Source: a virus
Reading direction: 5' to 3' (one strand)
Length of the DNA: 37,899 nucleotides
IMG/VR virus record: IMGVR_UViG_3300044655_000842
Coordinates: 1 to 37,899 of that record
Shown here piece by piece: positions 30,796 to 37,899 of the stretch. The notes beneath the pieces were generated by a model. The model was given only the letters and a program-made list of their open reading frames with translations, did no database searches and was not told the DNA's origin. Numbering within the stretch: position 1 is the first letter of the stretch; each line of letters opens with the position of its first letter. The translations under genes were made by a program, and so were the position numbers.

Positions 30796-30851
30796 CTAGA
30801 CGGGGGGTATGGTGGATACCCCCCGCTGGTTTAGATGCGTCAAAACGCATC
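30784..30851 (-). other. Three consecutive hairpins between portal and scaffold genes
   Basis: The gap holds TCTAGG-CGTTC-CCTAGA (30784-30800), CGGGGGGTAT-GGTGG-ATACCCCCCG (30801-30825, perfect 10 bp) and GATGCGT-CAAA-ACGCATC (30834-30851, perfect 7 bp). None has a T-run. They could protect or process mRNA, or partly terminate, so that scaffold and capsid are made in larger amounts than portal. Confidence 0.65.
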
Positions 30852-30871
30852 CTAGAGTGTCTGGTGACCTA

Positions 30872-32605
30872 TTAGGCGGGTAGAGGTGGCTGCTGTTGTG
30901 CTGCTGTTTGTTGGGCAGCCAACATTGCTTCAACTTCAGGGCTGGCAGGTGGCGCACCAGCAGCACCAGCAGGACCAGCAGGCATACCTTGTTGTTGCGG
31001 TGCAGCATTAATGAACTCGTCAGGGTTCTTCACACCAAAACCCATCTGCAACACATAGGCAGCAAGTTTACCCATGTCAACAATACCTGCACCAGCGAAC
31101 GGTGCAAGTGCATCAACCATTTGTAATGCCATTTGACGGCGGAACGACTCATTTGCTGGCTGTGTTGAACCTGCAGCAACCTCAAAATCAAAGTCACCTT
31201 GCAGATAGTCACGGTCAAAGTTCACCCAAACAGGTTCCCCGTCTTTGCCCATAACACGTGCCACCTGCTCACCAATCATATACTGTTGAGCCAACTGCAC
31301 CATACGGCGACCAATTTCTGCAATAGCCTGTTCAACAGTAGCCAACTTGTCTGAGGTTCTAGCATTGGCTGCATCTTGCATCAACGATGTTTCGGTTGCG
31401 GTGCGGCGAATCTCTGATACGCCGCCACGTTGAAATTCTGTAACACCAGAAATACGGTCAATGTCACCAACAATAAGATTGGTTTGATTATAGAACTCTG
31501 GCGGGTTAATAACTGCTGGGAAAGCAGAGACAACAGCCCCCAAACTTTCATCAGAAATAACAGGAACCATAACGTTATCTTGGTCAGATTCCAACGCTGT
31601 GCGACCCAACTGGTCAAATGCGTTTTCCTTGTATAGATATTTACGCGCAAACTTTTTGCGATGATTCATCATCTGTGAACGTGTTTCGTTCAATTCTTTT
31701 TGCAATGGTTCAATAGATTCCAAATCACCCATCGGATAGAAATGGTCAGGGATGTCATAGTTGCGCAACATTACAAACGGTTGCCCAAACGAGTACGGCA
31801 TCTTTATAGGTTTAACTAAAAAGTTTTCACCCTGTTCCGAGAAAATACTCATCATGTTGCTGGCTACATCATAGAATTCCCAAATTTCTGCGTATCCAGC
31901 ATTTTTGTCGTGAATCTTTTTACGTGACGGGTCATCAGCATAACGGCTAACAGCCATAACTTTAACCTGCTCACGAGCAGCCTTGTTGTAGCGTTTGTCT
32001 TGTTTAACATCGTTGATTGGTCGGCGGATACGTTGAGCAATCCAACGAATATCGTGCATATTTGTTGCATCTGGGTCAACAAACACGTCATTAGGTGAAA
32101 CCCGTTCAGCGAACGGGCTGTCTTCCAAAATTATGCTAGTTGGTGTTGACTCGCCACCTTCAACAGCATCAGAAACCTCTGTGTCTCCACCTTGTGTGTC
32201 TTCTTCTTCAACGAAACGGTAACCAACTTTCATCCAACCATGTCCGACAGTTAACATGTCTTTGACTGCACGGCGGAAATGTGAACGAATATCACGATGT
32301 TTCCACCAATAATTAACTACCGCTTCAGCGATAACAGCCTGAGCAGCATTATCTGGATTAACAGCATTGACAGAAATCTTCGGATAGTTTACCGAAATAC
32401 TAGGCGAAATAACGTTAATAGTGGAAAACGAAATATTAACCAACATACGGTCTTCAGTTTTATAGTCGTCAAAATGACGACCTTTATACATGTCAACCAT
32501 GCGCCGCCAAGTACCATCATAACCATCTTCTTTACGCCACTTACGGCTAGACTCAATACGTTGTTTAGATTGAGCCAAATAATCACTCAAATTTTTCTTA
32601 GCCAT
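30872..32605 (-). CDS. Portal protein
   Basis: A 577-residue protein of typical portal size, between terminase and scaffold genes. The N-terminus has ESSRKWRKEDGYDGTWRRMV and MYKGRHFDDYKTEDRMLVNI, followed by NYWWKHRDIRSHFRRAVKDM and GHGWMKVGYRF, a pattern of P22/podovirus-type portals. SPFAERVSPNDVFVDPDATN and IAQRIRRPINDVKQDKRY match the wing region; LNETRSQMMNHRKKFARKYL is the stem/crown helix. The C-terminus (~540-577) is a Pro/Ala/Gln-rich disordered tail. Confidence 0.85.
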   Translation of the reverse strand: MAKKNLSDYLAQSKQRIESSRKWRKEDGYDGTWRRMVDMYKGRHFDDYKTEDRMLVNISFSTINVISPSISVNYPKISVNAVNPDNAAQAVIAEAVVNYWWKHRDIRSHFRRAVKDMLTVGHGWMKVGYRFVEEEDTQGGDTEVSDAVEGGESTPTSIILEDSPFAERVSPNDVFVDPDATNMHDIRWIAQRIRRPINDVKQDKRYNKAAREQVKVMAVSRYADDPSRKKIHDKNAGYAEIWEFYDVASNMMSIFSEQGENFLVKPIKMPYSFGQPFVMLRNYDIPDHFYPMGDLESIEPLQKELNETRSQMMNHRKKFARKYLYKENAFDQLGRTALESDQDNVMVPVISDESLGAVVSAFPAVINPPEFYNQTNLIVGDIDRISGVTEFQRGGVSEIRRTATETSLMQDAANARTSDKLATVEQAIAEIGRRMVQLAQQYMIGEQVARVMGKDGEPVWVNFDRDYLQGDFDFEVAAGSTQPANESFRRQMALQMVDALAPFAGAGIVDMGKLAAYVLQMGFGVKNPDEFINAAPQQQGMPAGPAGAAGAPPASPEVEAMLAAQQTAAQQQPPLPA

Positions 32606-32802
32606 TATATGTCCCTACCTTTATGCCACCCAATATGTTCATCCAATTTTGTTCCAACACTATCAACTTTATTAGCAACCTTTTGCAACAAATCCCTAGA
32701 TTCGGCATGTTGACTAGTGTTTTCTGAACGTAACTTGTTTAAAACAACCACCACTGGACCCGTAATCAAAGCAACAACAATGGGGACAATGACGGCTTCC
32801 AT
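32605..32802 (-). CDS. 65-aa membrane protein, holin-like or DUF2746-like
   Basis: One N-terminal transmembrane helix (VIVPIVVALITGPVVVVLNK, residues 4-23) is followed by a charged coiled-coil tail (ESRDLLQKVANKVDSVGTKL). This layout occurs in small actinophage membrane proteins, some of them annotated as holins or DUF2746. It shares one base with the portal gene, away from the endolysin cluster, so a role in lysis is only one option. Confidence 0.5.
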   Translation of the reverse strand: MEAVIVPIVVALITGPVVVVLNKLRSENTSQHAESRDLLQKVANKVDSVGTKLDEHIGWHKGRDI

Positions 32803-32803
32803 A

Positions 32804-33028
32804 TTACATCCAATTAGTTACAGGCTCAGCCTGCACTCCATTGATAGCCGCATCCGCCACAATTTTGCGCTGTTTCTCAGCAATAGTATCCCCATGAAAG
32901 TTGTCTTTGCCGTAAGTAAAACCCAAACGAACACTTTTTATGTGGCAGCCGAAACAAATTGCACCACGATGGGGCAATTCTTCATCATAAAACTGTCTAG
33001 AACATTCTTCGCAAGTAAAATTTGTCAT
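32804..33028 (-). CDS. 74-aa zinc-ribbon protein
   Basis: CEEC (6-9) and CFGC (25-28) form a clear zinc ribbon at the N-terminus; the C-terminal half is a basic helix (TIAEKQRKIVADAA). It lies between terminase and portal and has a GGAAC-TATTA motif right before its ATG. Small zinc-ribbon proteins of this kind are common near phage packaging genes; the role is unknown. Confidence 0.6.
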   Translation of the reverse strand: MTNFTCEECSRQFYDEELPHRGAICFGCHIKSVRLGFTYGKDNFHGDTIAEKQRKIVADAAINGVQAEPVTNWM

Positions 33029-33029
33029 C

Positions 33030-33049
33030 TAATAACACTTTCTTGTTCC
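33030..33049 (-). promoter_or_regulatory. GGAAC-N10-TATTA junction motif
   Basis: The minus strand reads TTGGGAAC, 10 nt, TATTAG directly before the ATG of the zinc-ribbon gene, 4 nt after the terminase stop codon. Confidence 0.45.
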
Positions 33050-33053
33050 CAAA

Positions 33054-34655
33054 CTACCTAAAAGGAGTCTGACTGCGCACATTATGTGCGCCAATAGGTG
33101 TTTTTTCCGCTTTTCTACCCCCAAAAATATGTTTTTCCCACCACAACAAACTATTTTCAGGCGGTTTACTAGACGGACGATACTCAGGCAACCAAACATA
33201 CTTCAACATCTGATTAGCAATAGCCAAAGAAATAACACGGTCATCATGCGGACTACCAGACATCTTACCGTTTTCCTTCCGAACAAAAGTACGTAACTCC
33301 GCAATAGTCAAACGGTCATAAACCTGCACAGTATCAGTACGCATAGCAGCAGACAACTCATCAATAGCCAAAGGTTTAGTAGTAGCCGTAGTACGCCACC
33401 CCAAAATATCCGTAGCCTCAGGACGAACATGCGCCAAACGGCGCTGCTTATAAAGATTCTTATAACCATGCTTCTGAGCAGCCTTAAGAGTAGTCAAACC
33501 ATGATTATTATTCTCAATACCTAATAACGCAGTATTATACCACCAACCCAACTCAGCCAACATCTCACCAAACAAATCTGGTTCAATACGACCATGCCAA
33601 GTAGCGACAACAACACCACTTTTAGCCTCTATGATATGGGCAGAACTATAGTCACCGTAAGATAAACCTTCAGCAACGTCAGCGCCAATTACATAAACAG
33701 ATTCTTTTTGTGGAAAAGCCCAAACATGCAACTCGCCGTTATCGGAATAACGAAACTCGCCATTACCATCAGAATACAAATGATAATACCCACGACTAGG
33801 TTCCACAACAGACATATCATCCAACATTTGAATATCAAAAACAGGATTACCCGACTTAATAAATGCTTCCTCGGGGAATGTTGGGTACTCTTGGTGTAGT
33901 TGCCAAGGGTGCATGTTTGCCGCCTTAGCATTATACCAATCTTGGTTACGTTCACCGTCCGCAGACCAAGGAAAAAAGATGCCTTTAAACTTGTTGGCGT
34001 TGGTTTGAGAACCAACCCACAACTCGTGATAAAAATTACCTGAACCATTAGCAGTAGACAAACCAATCACACGACCACCAACGTCCGTAACAGGTTCAAT
34101 AGAAGCCCACGCTTCCTCAGCATTAGGCAAAAACGCCCACTCGTCAACAATAACCAAATACACAGACTCACCACGAGCAGGGTCATTACTAGACGGCAAC
34201 GACTCTATAGCGGATTCGTTATCAAATACCATCTTTAATTGATGTTCTGTAACTTGTTGCGGACCACGCAACTTAAACCATTGCGGCAAAAACTTGTAAC
34301 CATACTTAGCCTTAGACAACAACTTCACAGACTCACGTTCAGTGCGACTCAACATAACAATAAAACGGTCAGCAAAAAAATATGCTAACCAAAAACTATA
34401 GGCGGCAGCCAACGTACTAAAACCAATCTGACGAGCCTTTAAGACGATACTGTAACGTTCACTCATCCAAGTTTTGACAGTTTCTATTTGCGCTGGACGT
34501 AACTTAAACAAAATACGTCCCTTTTGCGGATGTTTTACATACCAATATTTTTCACAAAAATAAGAAAACGCAGCCAACTGCTCATCAACACTGGCATTTT
34601 CAGGTCCACGACACTTACGAAACTCTGCTTCGTTTAACAGTTCATTTAATTCCAT
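33054..34655 (-). CDS. terL: Terminase large subunit
   Basis: A 533-residue ATPase-nuclease that packages DNA into the head. ATPase: adenine-binding FKLRPAQ (50-56), Walker A-like KARQIGFST (73-81), Walker B VYLVIVDEWAF (165-175), and coupling motif GLSTANGSGN (198-207). Nuclease: Asp326 (VIGADVAEG), Glu381 (LLGIENNNHG) and Asp471/472 (SPHDDRVISLA) give the RNase H-type metal site. All key residues are present. It shares one base with the lysozyme-like gene upstream. Packaging type cannot be told from the sequence alone. Confidence 0.95.
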   Translation of the reverse strand: MELNELLNEAEFRKCRGPENASVDEQLAAFSYFCEKYWYVKHPQKGRILFKLRPAQIETVKTWMSERYSIVLKARQIGFSTLAAAYSFWLAYFFADRFIVMLSRTERESVKLLSKAKYGYKFLPQWFKLRGPQQVTEHQLKMVFDNESAIESLPSSNDPARGESVYLVIVDEWAFLPNAEEAWASIEPVTDVGGRVIGLSTANGSGNFYHELWVGSQTNANKFKGIFFPWSADGERNQDWYNAKAANMHPWQLHQEYPTFPEEAFIKSGNPVFDIQMLDDMSVVEPSRGYYHLYSDGNGEFRYSDNGELHVWAFPQKESVYVIGADVAEGLSYGDYSSAHIIEAKSGVVVATWHGRIEPDLFGEMLAELGWWYNTALLGIENNNHGLTTLKAAQKHGYKNLYKQRRLAHVRPEATDILGWRTTATTKPLAIDELSAAMRTDTVQVYDRLTIAELRTFVRKENGKMSGSPHDDRVISLAIANQMLKYVWLPEYRPSSKPPENSLLWWEKHIFGGRKAEKTPIGAHNVRSQTPFR

Positions 34656-35074
34656 TATTTACCCCAAGGCTGCCAACCATTGCCGTTACGTTCTTCAGAG
34701 TACTCAAAAATAGCCAAACCAGCACGTAAATTCACATCAGGAATCAACAACTGTTTACACGAACTCAAAATACCTTGAGACTGCAACCACCCACTAGGAT
34801 TATATCTATTGGGTAGACACCAAAACTGGTTGATTTGCAACAAACCACCAGACCCACCATTAGGGTCACTAGGGTTAAACACACTGGGAAAGCAACGTGA
34901 CTCACGCCACATCACATAATCTAACTTAGACAACTCCTTACGGGACCAACCCACATCCAAAGCATCATCCAACCAATGCCCACACTTACCCACCAACTCC
35001 CTAGATACCGCATGAACATGACTAATAGGCATAATTAGACATGCAACAATAATGGATACAAACCATTTACGCAT
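34655..35074 (-). CDS. Secreted lysozyme/transglycosylase-like enzyme
   Basis: A 139-residue protein with a signal peptide (residues 1-22, hydrophobic VSIIVACLIM, likely cut after VHA). The mature part has YVMWRESRC with probable catalytic Glu58, then GSGGLLQINQFW (74-85), the two core motifs of SLT/lysozyme-like muramidases. Cys61, Cys86 and Cys106 may form disulfides in the periphery. It could be an exported endolysin that cleaves glycan strands, or a virion-bound enzyme. The neighbour 30 bp away is the M15 peptidase. Confidence 0.75.
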   Translation of the reverse strand: MRKWFVSIIVACLIMPISHVHAVSRELVGKCGHWLDDALDVGWSRKELSKLDYVMWRESRCFPSVFNPSDPNGGSGGLLQINQFWCLPNRYNPSGWLQSQGILSSCKQLLIPDVNLRAGLAIFEYSEERNGNGWQPWGK

Positions 35075-35103
35075 AACACCATCCTAACAGATTGTTATTT
35101 AGA

Positions 35104-35637
35104 TTATTGCAAAAATTCTTTCACAGCCACAGGAACATCATCCCCAGCCACATAACGGATATGCCAAGGCTCAGACTGAACCTCGTGACTAAACCCAAAC
35201 TTGTCCTCGTTAGCCAACAACCAGTCCAATATTTTACCATTAGCGTTAGCGACATCAACAGCCAATCCCAACATGTGACGGCTACAAGTTTTAGGGTCAT
35301 CATTAGGTGCAGCCAAAGGCGCAAAACCACGTTTTAGCCACCATTTCTGACCATTCCAAGTCCTGCTGGTAGAATTAGCAACAGGTTCTTTTCTATAACG
35401 TTGCAGAAACGCTGTCTTCTGCTGTTCAATGCTACGAAACTGGTCACCCAAACTAGTTGGCTTTAAAGTAATACCATCCTTAGCGGCAGCAGCAACCATC
35501 GCATCCCACGCATCCGCAGCACACAACTCCATTTTGCCGCCACTAACAGTTTTACGCAAAATATCTGGCGTAACCTCACTAGGTTTTTTCCCTGCTAAAT
35601 GGCTACAGTATTTTACTGTAACAACAGGATACGGCAC
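35104..35637 (-). CDS. M15-family D-Ala-D-Ala carboxypeptidase-like endolysin
   Basis: A 177-residue protein that starts at GTG 35637, sharing one base with the preceding stop (TAGTG). The zinc site of VanY/M15 peptidases is complete: SRHMLGLAVD (119-128) gives His121 and Asp128, and EPWHI (156-160) gives Glu156 and His159. It cuts peptide cross-bridges or D-Ala ends in peptidoglycan. No signal peptide is seen, so it would need a holin. The first ~60 residues (CSHLAGKKPSEVTPDI) may be a separate small domain. Confidence 0.85.
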   Translation of the reverse strand: MPYPVVTVKYCSHLAGKKPSEVTPDILRKTVSGGKMELCAADAWDAMVAAAAKDGITLKPTSLGDQFRSIEQQKTAFLQRYRKEPVANSTSRTWNGQKWWLKRGFAPLAAPNDDPKTCSRHMLGLAVDVANANGKILDWLLANEDKFGFSHEVQSEPWHIRYVAGDDVPVAVKEFLQ

Positions 35638-35867
35638 TATTTACCGAACGCCTTGCTGATTTCATCAGCCGACAACTCGCCATCAACACTAGCAGCAGCC
35701 AACTTTTGAACAACACCAAACAACGCTGTTAATCCAGCAACACCAGCAGACTTAACAACATCAACACCCAAAATAGCGCCACCAGTAATAATTGGCAAAG
35801 CACTCGCAATAAACAACGAAATCAAACGCTGCCCAAGGTCTAAACTTTTTGCAATCATGTTATTCAT
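35637..35867 (-). CDS. Putative holin, 76 aa
   Basis: Two hydrophobic stretches (LISLFIASALPIITGGAILG, residues ~14-33, and AGVAGLTALFGVVQKLAAA, ~41-59) and a charged C-terminal tail (DGELSADEISKAFGK). Size, membrane spans and position right before the M15 endolysin gene fit a holin. It overlaps the preceding 56-aa membrane protein by 8 bp. Confidence 0.65.
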   Translation of the reverse strand: MNNMIAKSLDLGQRLISLFIASALPIITGGAILGVDVVKSAGVAGLTALFGVVQKLAAASVDGELSADEISKAFGK

Positions 35868-36030
35868 TTTTATCCTTTTTTGTAAAAGTGATTATGGAAT
35901 GAACCATAATCGCTGCACCTGTAAGAAAAGTTGCCTGTCTAAGAGTAGGACCAGACAAAGTAATCAAAACCATGCCAGTTCCCGCCCATGTCCACGCATT
36001 ATCCACAAGGTAATCCAATATTTTTTTCAC
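35860..36030 (-). CDS. 56-aa membrane protein, second holin-like gene
   Basis: It starts at GTG 36030, sharing a base with the stop of the Thr-rich gene (TAGTG). One or two hydrophobic spans (WTWAGTGMVLITLSGP and ATFLTGAAIMVHSIITF) are followed by a basic tail (TKKDKNE). It overlaps the putative holin by 8 bp. It may be a co-holin or antiholin. The overlaps at both ends support it as a real gene. Confidence 0.6.
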   Translation of the reverse strand: MKKILDYLVDNAWTWAGTGMVLITLSGPTLRQATFLTGAAIMVHSIITFTKKDKNE

Positions 36031-37349
36031 TATCGTCTAACCCTAGGGGCAGGCAACATTGTTAATGTTGCCCCAATAGCCACCAAAGTACGCCGTTCGC
36101 TAACAGGAATGTTTGACCCCGTAGGAACATAGTTTTCAAACTGTGAACCAAAAATGTCAATCACTCCCTCAAATGCTTGTCGTACTTCAGTCGGGGCTGT
36201 TTGAACAGCCTCTACAATTAACGCAGCCTGTTCCTCTGTTAAATCAGCAGGGACAACCTCGGAAAACAACTGTTCGGCATCTTCTTGACTAATCACCTCA
36301 AGAATAGCCACATTAGAAACCAACTCTGTTGCCTGTTCGCTGGAGATATCTGCAGCCAACACAGTTTCTATAATGGCAACAATCTGCTCTGGTGTTGCTT
36401 CATCAATAAATTCTATAATCGCAGAAAACTGTTCATCATCAATAAGTTCATCTTCAAGGAACAGTACACTAGTAGTTGATGAACTCTGTACTGCTAATTG
36501 TGTTGTTTCTGATATATCTTCCTCTGGCTCTAGCGGCTCTGTTGGCTGTTCTGTTTCGTCAAGAACAGACTCATCTTCAATCTCGGGAAAAAATGTCTCG
36601 GGAATGGTTGTCTCATCAGGCTCAACAGGTTCTACAAAAGTCTCGTCAGGATAGGTTGTAGATGTTTCGGGTTCTGTTGTTTCGGTTTCGTCAATTGTGG
36701 TGGCGGGTTCGTCTATGGTTTCTTCAGGTTGAGTCTCGTTGGTGGGACTAGATTCAGGTTCAGGTTCAGGAACCGTAGTTGATGTTTGAGGTGGCGTATA
36801 AGGTGGCTCAGTTGTTGTGGTCGGGGCTACTGTTGTACTTGTCGTGGATGTGGTTGTTGATGTCTGAACTGGCTCTGTGGTTGTGGTCGTTGATGTGGGA
36901 AGGGTTGTCGTAGATGAACTCGTGGTCGTGGAAACTTCGGTTGTGGTTGTTGAAGTGGTTGTTGAAGGTGAAGTTGTAGTCGTTGAAGAAGTAGAAGAAG
37001 TAGAAGAAGTAGAAGAAGTGGTGGTAGTTGAAGAAGTAGTTGAAGGTGGAGTTGTAGTAGTTGTAGTAGTACTAGATGTAGTAGTCGTTGAAGTTGTGGT
37101 AGTTACCGAAGCACCATATGACCAAGCATACGGTTGCTGTGGTGCACCATTTTGCCAGTTAATGCAGTCAGCCCAAGTCGGATATAGCCCAGCCAAATAA
37201 TCGGCTTCGGGTTGTTGCATTTGCCAAGAACCACTACCCGTAGTGCAAGTCCAAGTTGTATAAGTTGCTTCAGCGTTCGCTGTTTGTGGGAAAAACGAGA
37301 ACAGGATTGCTGGTAGCGGAATCAACCACTTTGTGAAATTGCTTCCCAT
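36030..37349 (-). CDS. Secreted Thr/Ser-rich protein with repeat helices
   Basis: A 439-residue protein from the ATG at 37349, which follows TAGGAAA; an upstream ATG at 37409 would put 20 extra residues before the signal peptide and is rejected. Parts: signal peptide (~1-26, ending TANA), a small Trp/Cys-rich domain (WTCTTGSGSW ... LYPTWADCINW), a Thr/Ser low-complexity stalk (~70-180), an acidic Pro/Glu/Thr region (~180-270), and helical repeats with EQ motifs (TPEQIVAIIETVL, SSEQATELVSN, TEEQAALIVEAVQ). A short hydrophobic end (TLVAIGATLTMLPAPR) could anchor it. The same layout occurs in actinobacterial surface proteins, so this gene was probably taken from a host. It may change the host surface or attach to it. 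Confidence 0.7.
   Translation of the reverse strand: MGSNFTKWLIPLPAILFSFFPQTANAEATYTTWTCTTGSGSWQMQQPEADYLAGLYPTWADCINWQNGAPQQPYAWSYGASVTTTTSTTTTSSTTTTTTTPPSTTSSTTTTSSTSSTSSTSSTTTTSPSTTTSTTTTEVSTTTSSSTTTLPTSTTTTTEPVQTSTTTSTTSTTVAPTTTTEPPYTPPQTSTTVPEPEPESSPTNETQPEETIDEPATTIDETETTEPETSTTYPDETFVEPVEPDETTIPETFFPEIEDESVLDETEQPTEPLEPEEDISETTQLAVQSSSTTSVLFLEDELIDDEQFSAIIEFIDEATPEQIVAIIETVLAADISSEQATELVSNVAILEVISQEDAEQLFSEVVPADLTEEQAALIVEAVQTAPTEVRQAFEGVIDIFGSQFENYVPTGSNIPVSERRTLVAIGATLTMLPAPRVRR
36985..37020. repeat. Four 9-bp tandem repeats in the Thr/Ser stalk
   Basis: GAAGAAGTA occurs three times in a row from 36985 and a fourth time with GTG at the end. On the coding strand it makes TSS repeats. 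The whole stalk region (about 36830-37110) is a chain of similar GT-rich triplet repeats. It is prone to length change. Confidence 0.8.
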
Positions 37350-37489
37350 TTTCCTAGCGGGCAAGATTGTCTGCGTAAACGAGTTTTGAATACAACAAAA
37401 CAACCACACTCTTTACAAGTTTTAGTTGGCGCAAATAATCGGTCACATTGCTCACAAATTGCTAATCGCTCAGCAATTAACTTGTTCAC
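37322..37489 (-). CDS. 55-aa zinc-ribbon protein, DUF6171-like
   Basis: It starts at GTG 37489, overlapping the preceding stop (GTGA). The 55 residues contain ICEQCDRLF, then TKTCKECGCFV, KTRLRRQSCPLGKW. This is a pattern I recognise from DUF6171-like small phage proteins with four to six Cys. It overlaps the next gene by 28 bp. Function unknown. Confidence 0.7.
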   Translation of the reverse strand: MNKLIAERLAICEQCDRLFAPTKTCKECGCFVVFKTRLRRQSCPLGKWEAISQSG

Positions 37490-37863
37490 GCATCAACCCA
37501 AGCGTGTTTATGTGGACTCCAAACATATTCAAAACCATCATTTGGATACGGGACAGGTGCTTGCCAATCATTGTTTTCATCTAATACCCAATTCGTAAAT
37601 GGTTGCGGTGCAACAAATTCATCGGCGACAGCGTCATAGGTCCAGCCGATGCCAGCGTATTGTTTACGGAAATTATTATTGTAAGAAGTTCGTTTGCAAC
37701 GCAAACCTTGATGCCAAGGTTGATTTTCATAAAACTGTTCCCATGCTTCACTAGAACCACCAACTTCTGTTCCGTTAGTATCTATTTGCACTTCGTTTTC
37801 GTCAACGCCTGTAATTACTTTGACAACAATGTTGTTTTCATTTATAAACGCATAATGTGCCAT
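37486..37863 (-). CDS. Tail- or fibre-associated protein (complete copy)
   Basis: A 125-residue protein beginning MAHYAFINENNIVVKVITGV. This start, followed by an acidic turn and then Trp- and Tyr-rich strands (FRKQYAGIGWTYDAVADEFV ... NNDWQAPVPYPND), is common in small phage tail-fibre-associated proteins of cyanophages and related aquatic phages. It follows the glycine-rich adhesin by 2 bp once the genome is closed. The 5' half of the gene is repeated at the left end of the window with one amino-acid change. Confidence 0.7.
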   Translation of the reverse strand: MAHYAFINENNIVVKVITGVDENEVQIDTNGTEVGGSSEAWEQFYENQPWHQGLRCKRTSYNNNFRKQYAGIGWTYDAVADEFVAPQPFTNWVLDENNDWQAPVPYPNDGFEYVWSPHKHAWVDA

Positions 37864-37899
37864 AGTTATATATTCACCACCCCAGAACCAGCAGTAAAT
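37690..37899. repeat. Right copy of 210-bp terminal direct repeat
   Basis: It matches 1-210 except at 37772 (C here, T at 83). See the left copy. The genome unit is therefore 37,689 bp. Confidence 0.95.

Noticed and set aside
30872-36030. Prophage integration functions (integrase, attachment site)
   Set aside because: No integrase or excisionase motif was found here or elsewhere in the window, and the tRNA-like T-arm at 4542 has no integrase gene near it.
36985-37020. CRISPR array or other spaced repeats
   Set aside because: The repeats are 9-bp units without spacers and lie in a coding low-complexity stalk. No CRISPR array was seen, so the Cas4-like nuclease is taken as a replication or recombination enzyme.
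36877-37200. Plus-strand frame of Val/Glu repeats
   Set aside because: It is the antisense of the Thr/Ser stalk repeat; no ribosome site or neighbour supports it.

Overview
The window is a complete or near-complete genome of a small tailed phage. The last 210 bases (37690-37899) repeat the first 210 (1-210) with one mismatch, so the sequence closes into a circle of about 37,689 bp. All structural and packaging genes lie on one strand as one block, and replication genes lie on the other. No integrase, excisionase or repressor was recognised, so a lytic life style is the simplest reading. The short head-to-tail gene set (portal, scaffold, capsid, a small adaptor-like protein, a 537-aa nozzle-like protein, coiled-coil proteins and a 1748-aa virion protein) with no tail tube, sheath or frameshifted chaperone points to a podovirus-like particle. 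The host is probably an aquatic actinobacterium. That is inferred from the long Thr/Ser/Pro-rich secreted protein, the T-rich virion protein and the proteasome-like gene; no host sequence is present.

Plus strand, 2710-16347 (early and middle genes). Three small Lys/Arg-rich proteins (2710-3712) come first, two of them with DUF5872-like and DUF6321-like sequence. A regulatory stretch follows (3713-5590) with very small genes, five copies of a GTGTTGAAGT-type motif, TATAAT boxes, inverted repeats and tRNA-like folds. Next comes a MoxR-type AAA+ ATPase with a partner protein and a tiny membrane protein (5589-7975), then a run of overlapping small genes (7980-10003). The replication and nucleotide block (10013-15537) holds a RecB/Cas4-like nuclease with a cysteine cluster, a protein probably starting at an ATT codon, a DnaB/RecA-fold helicase, an archaeo-eukaryotic-type primase, a proteasome/HslV-like Ntn hydrolase, a RusA resolvase, another PD-(D/E)XK-type nuclease, a sigma-region-4-like protein and a MazG/DUF1599-like pyrophosphohydrolase. 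No DNA or RNA polymerase gene was found, so host polymerases are presumably used.

Minus strand, read from 2443 down through 1, across the junction, then 37863 down to 16344 (late genes): terminase small subunit, short tail-fibre-like proteins, a glycine-rich adhesin, a Thr-rich secreted protein, a lysis cassette (two membrane proteins, M15 peptidase, lysozyme-like enzyme), terminase large subunit, portal, scaffold, major capsid protein, basic Lys-rich proteins, adaptor, nozzle and the very large virion protein. The two strands diverge at 2444-2709, which holds six tandem 11-bp repeats and a Fur/Zur-box-like palindrome, and they converge at 16344-16347, where the stop codons overlap.

Most genes overlap by 1-4 bases (ATGA, TAATG, GTGA, TAGTG), so translation is probably coupled. 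Where late genes are separated by a gap, a bipartite motif recurs (GGAAC, 9-12 nt, TATTA). Several genes of 20-57 codons were found by reading these overlaps.
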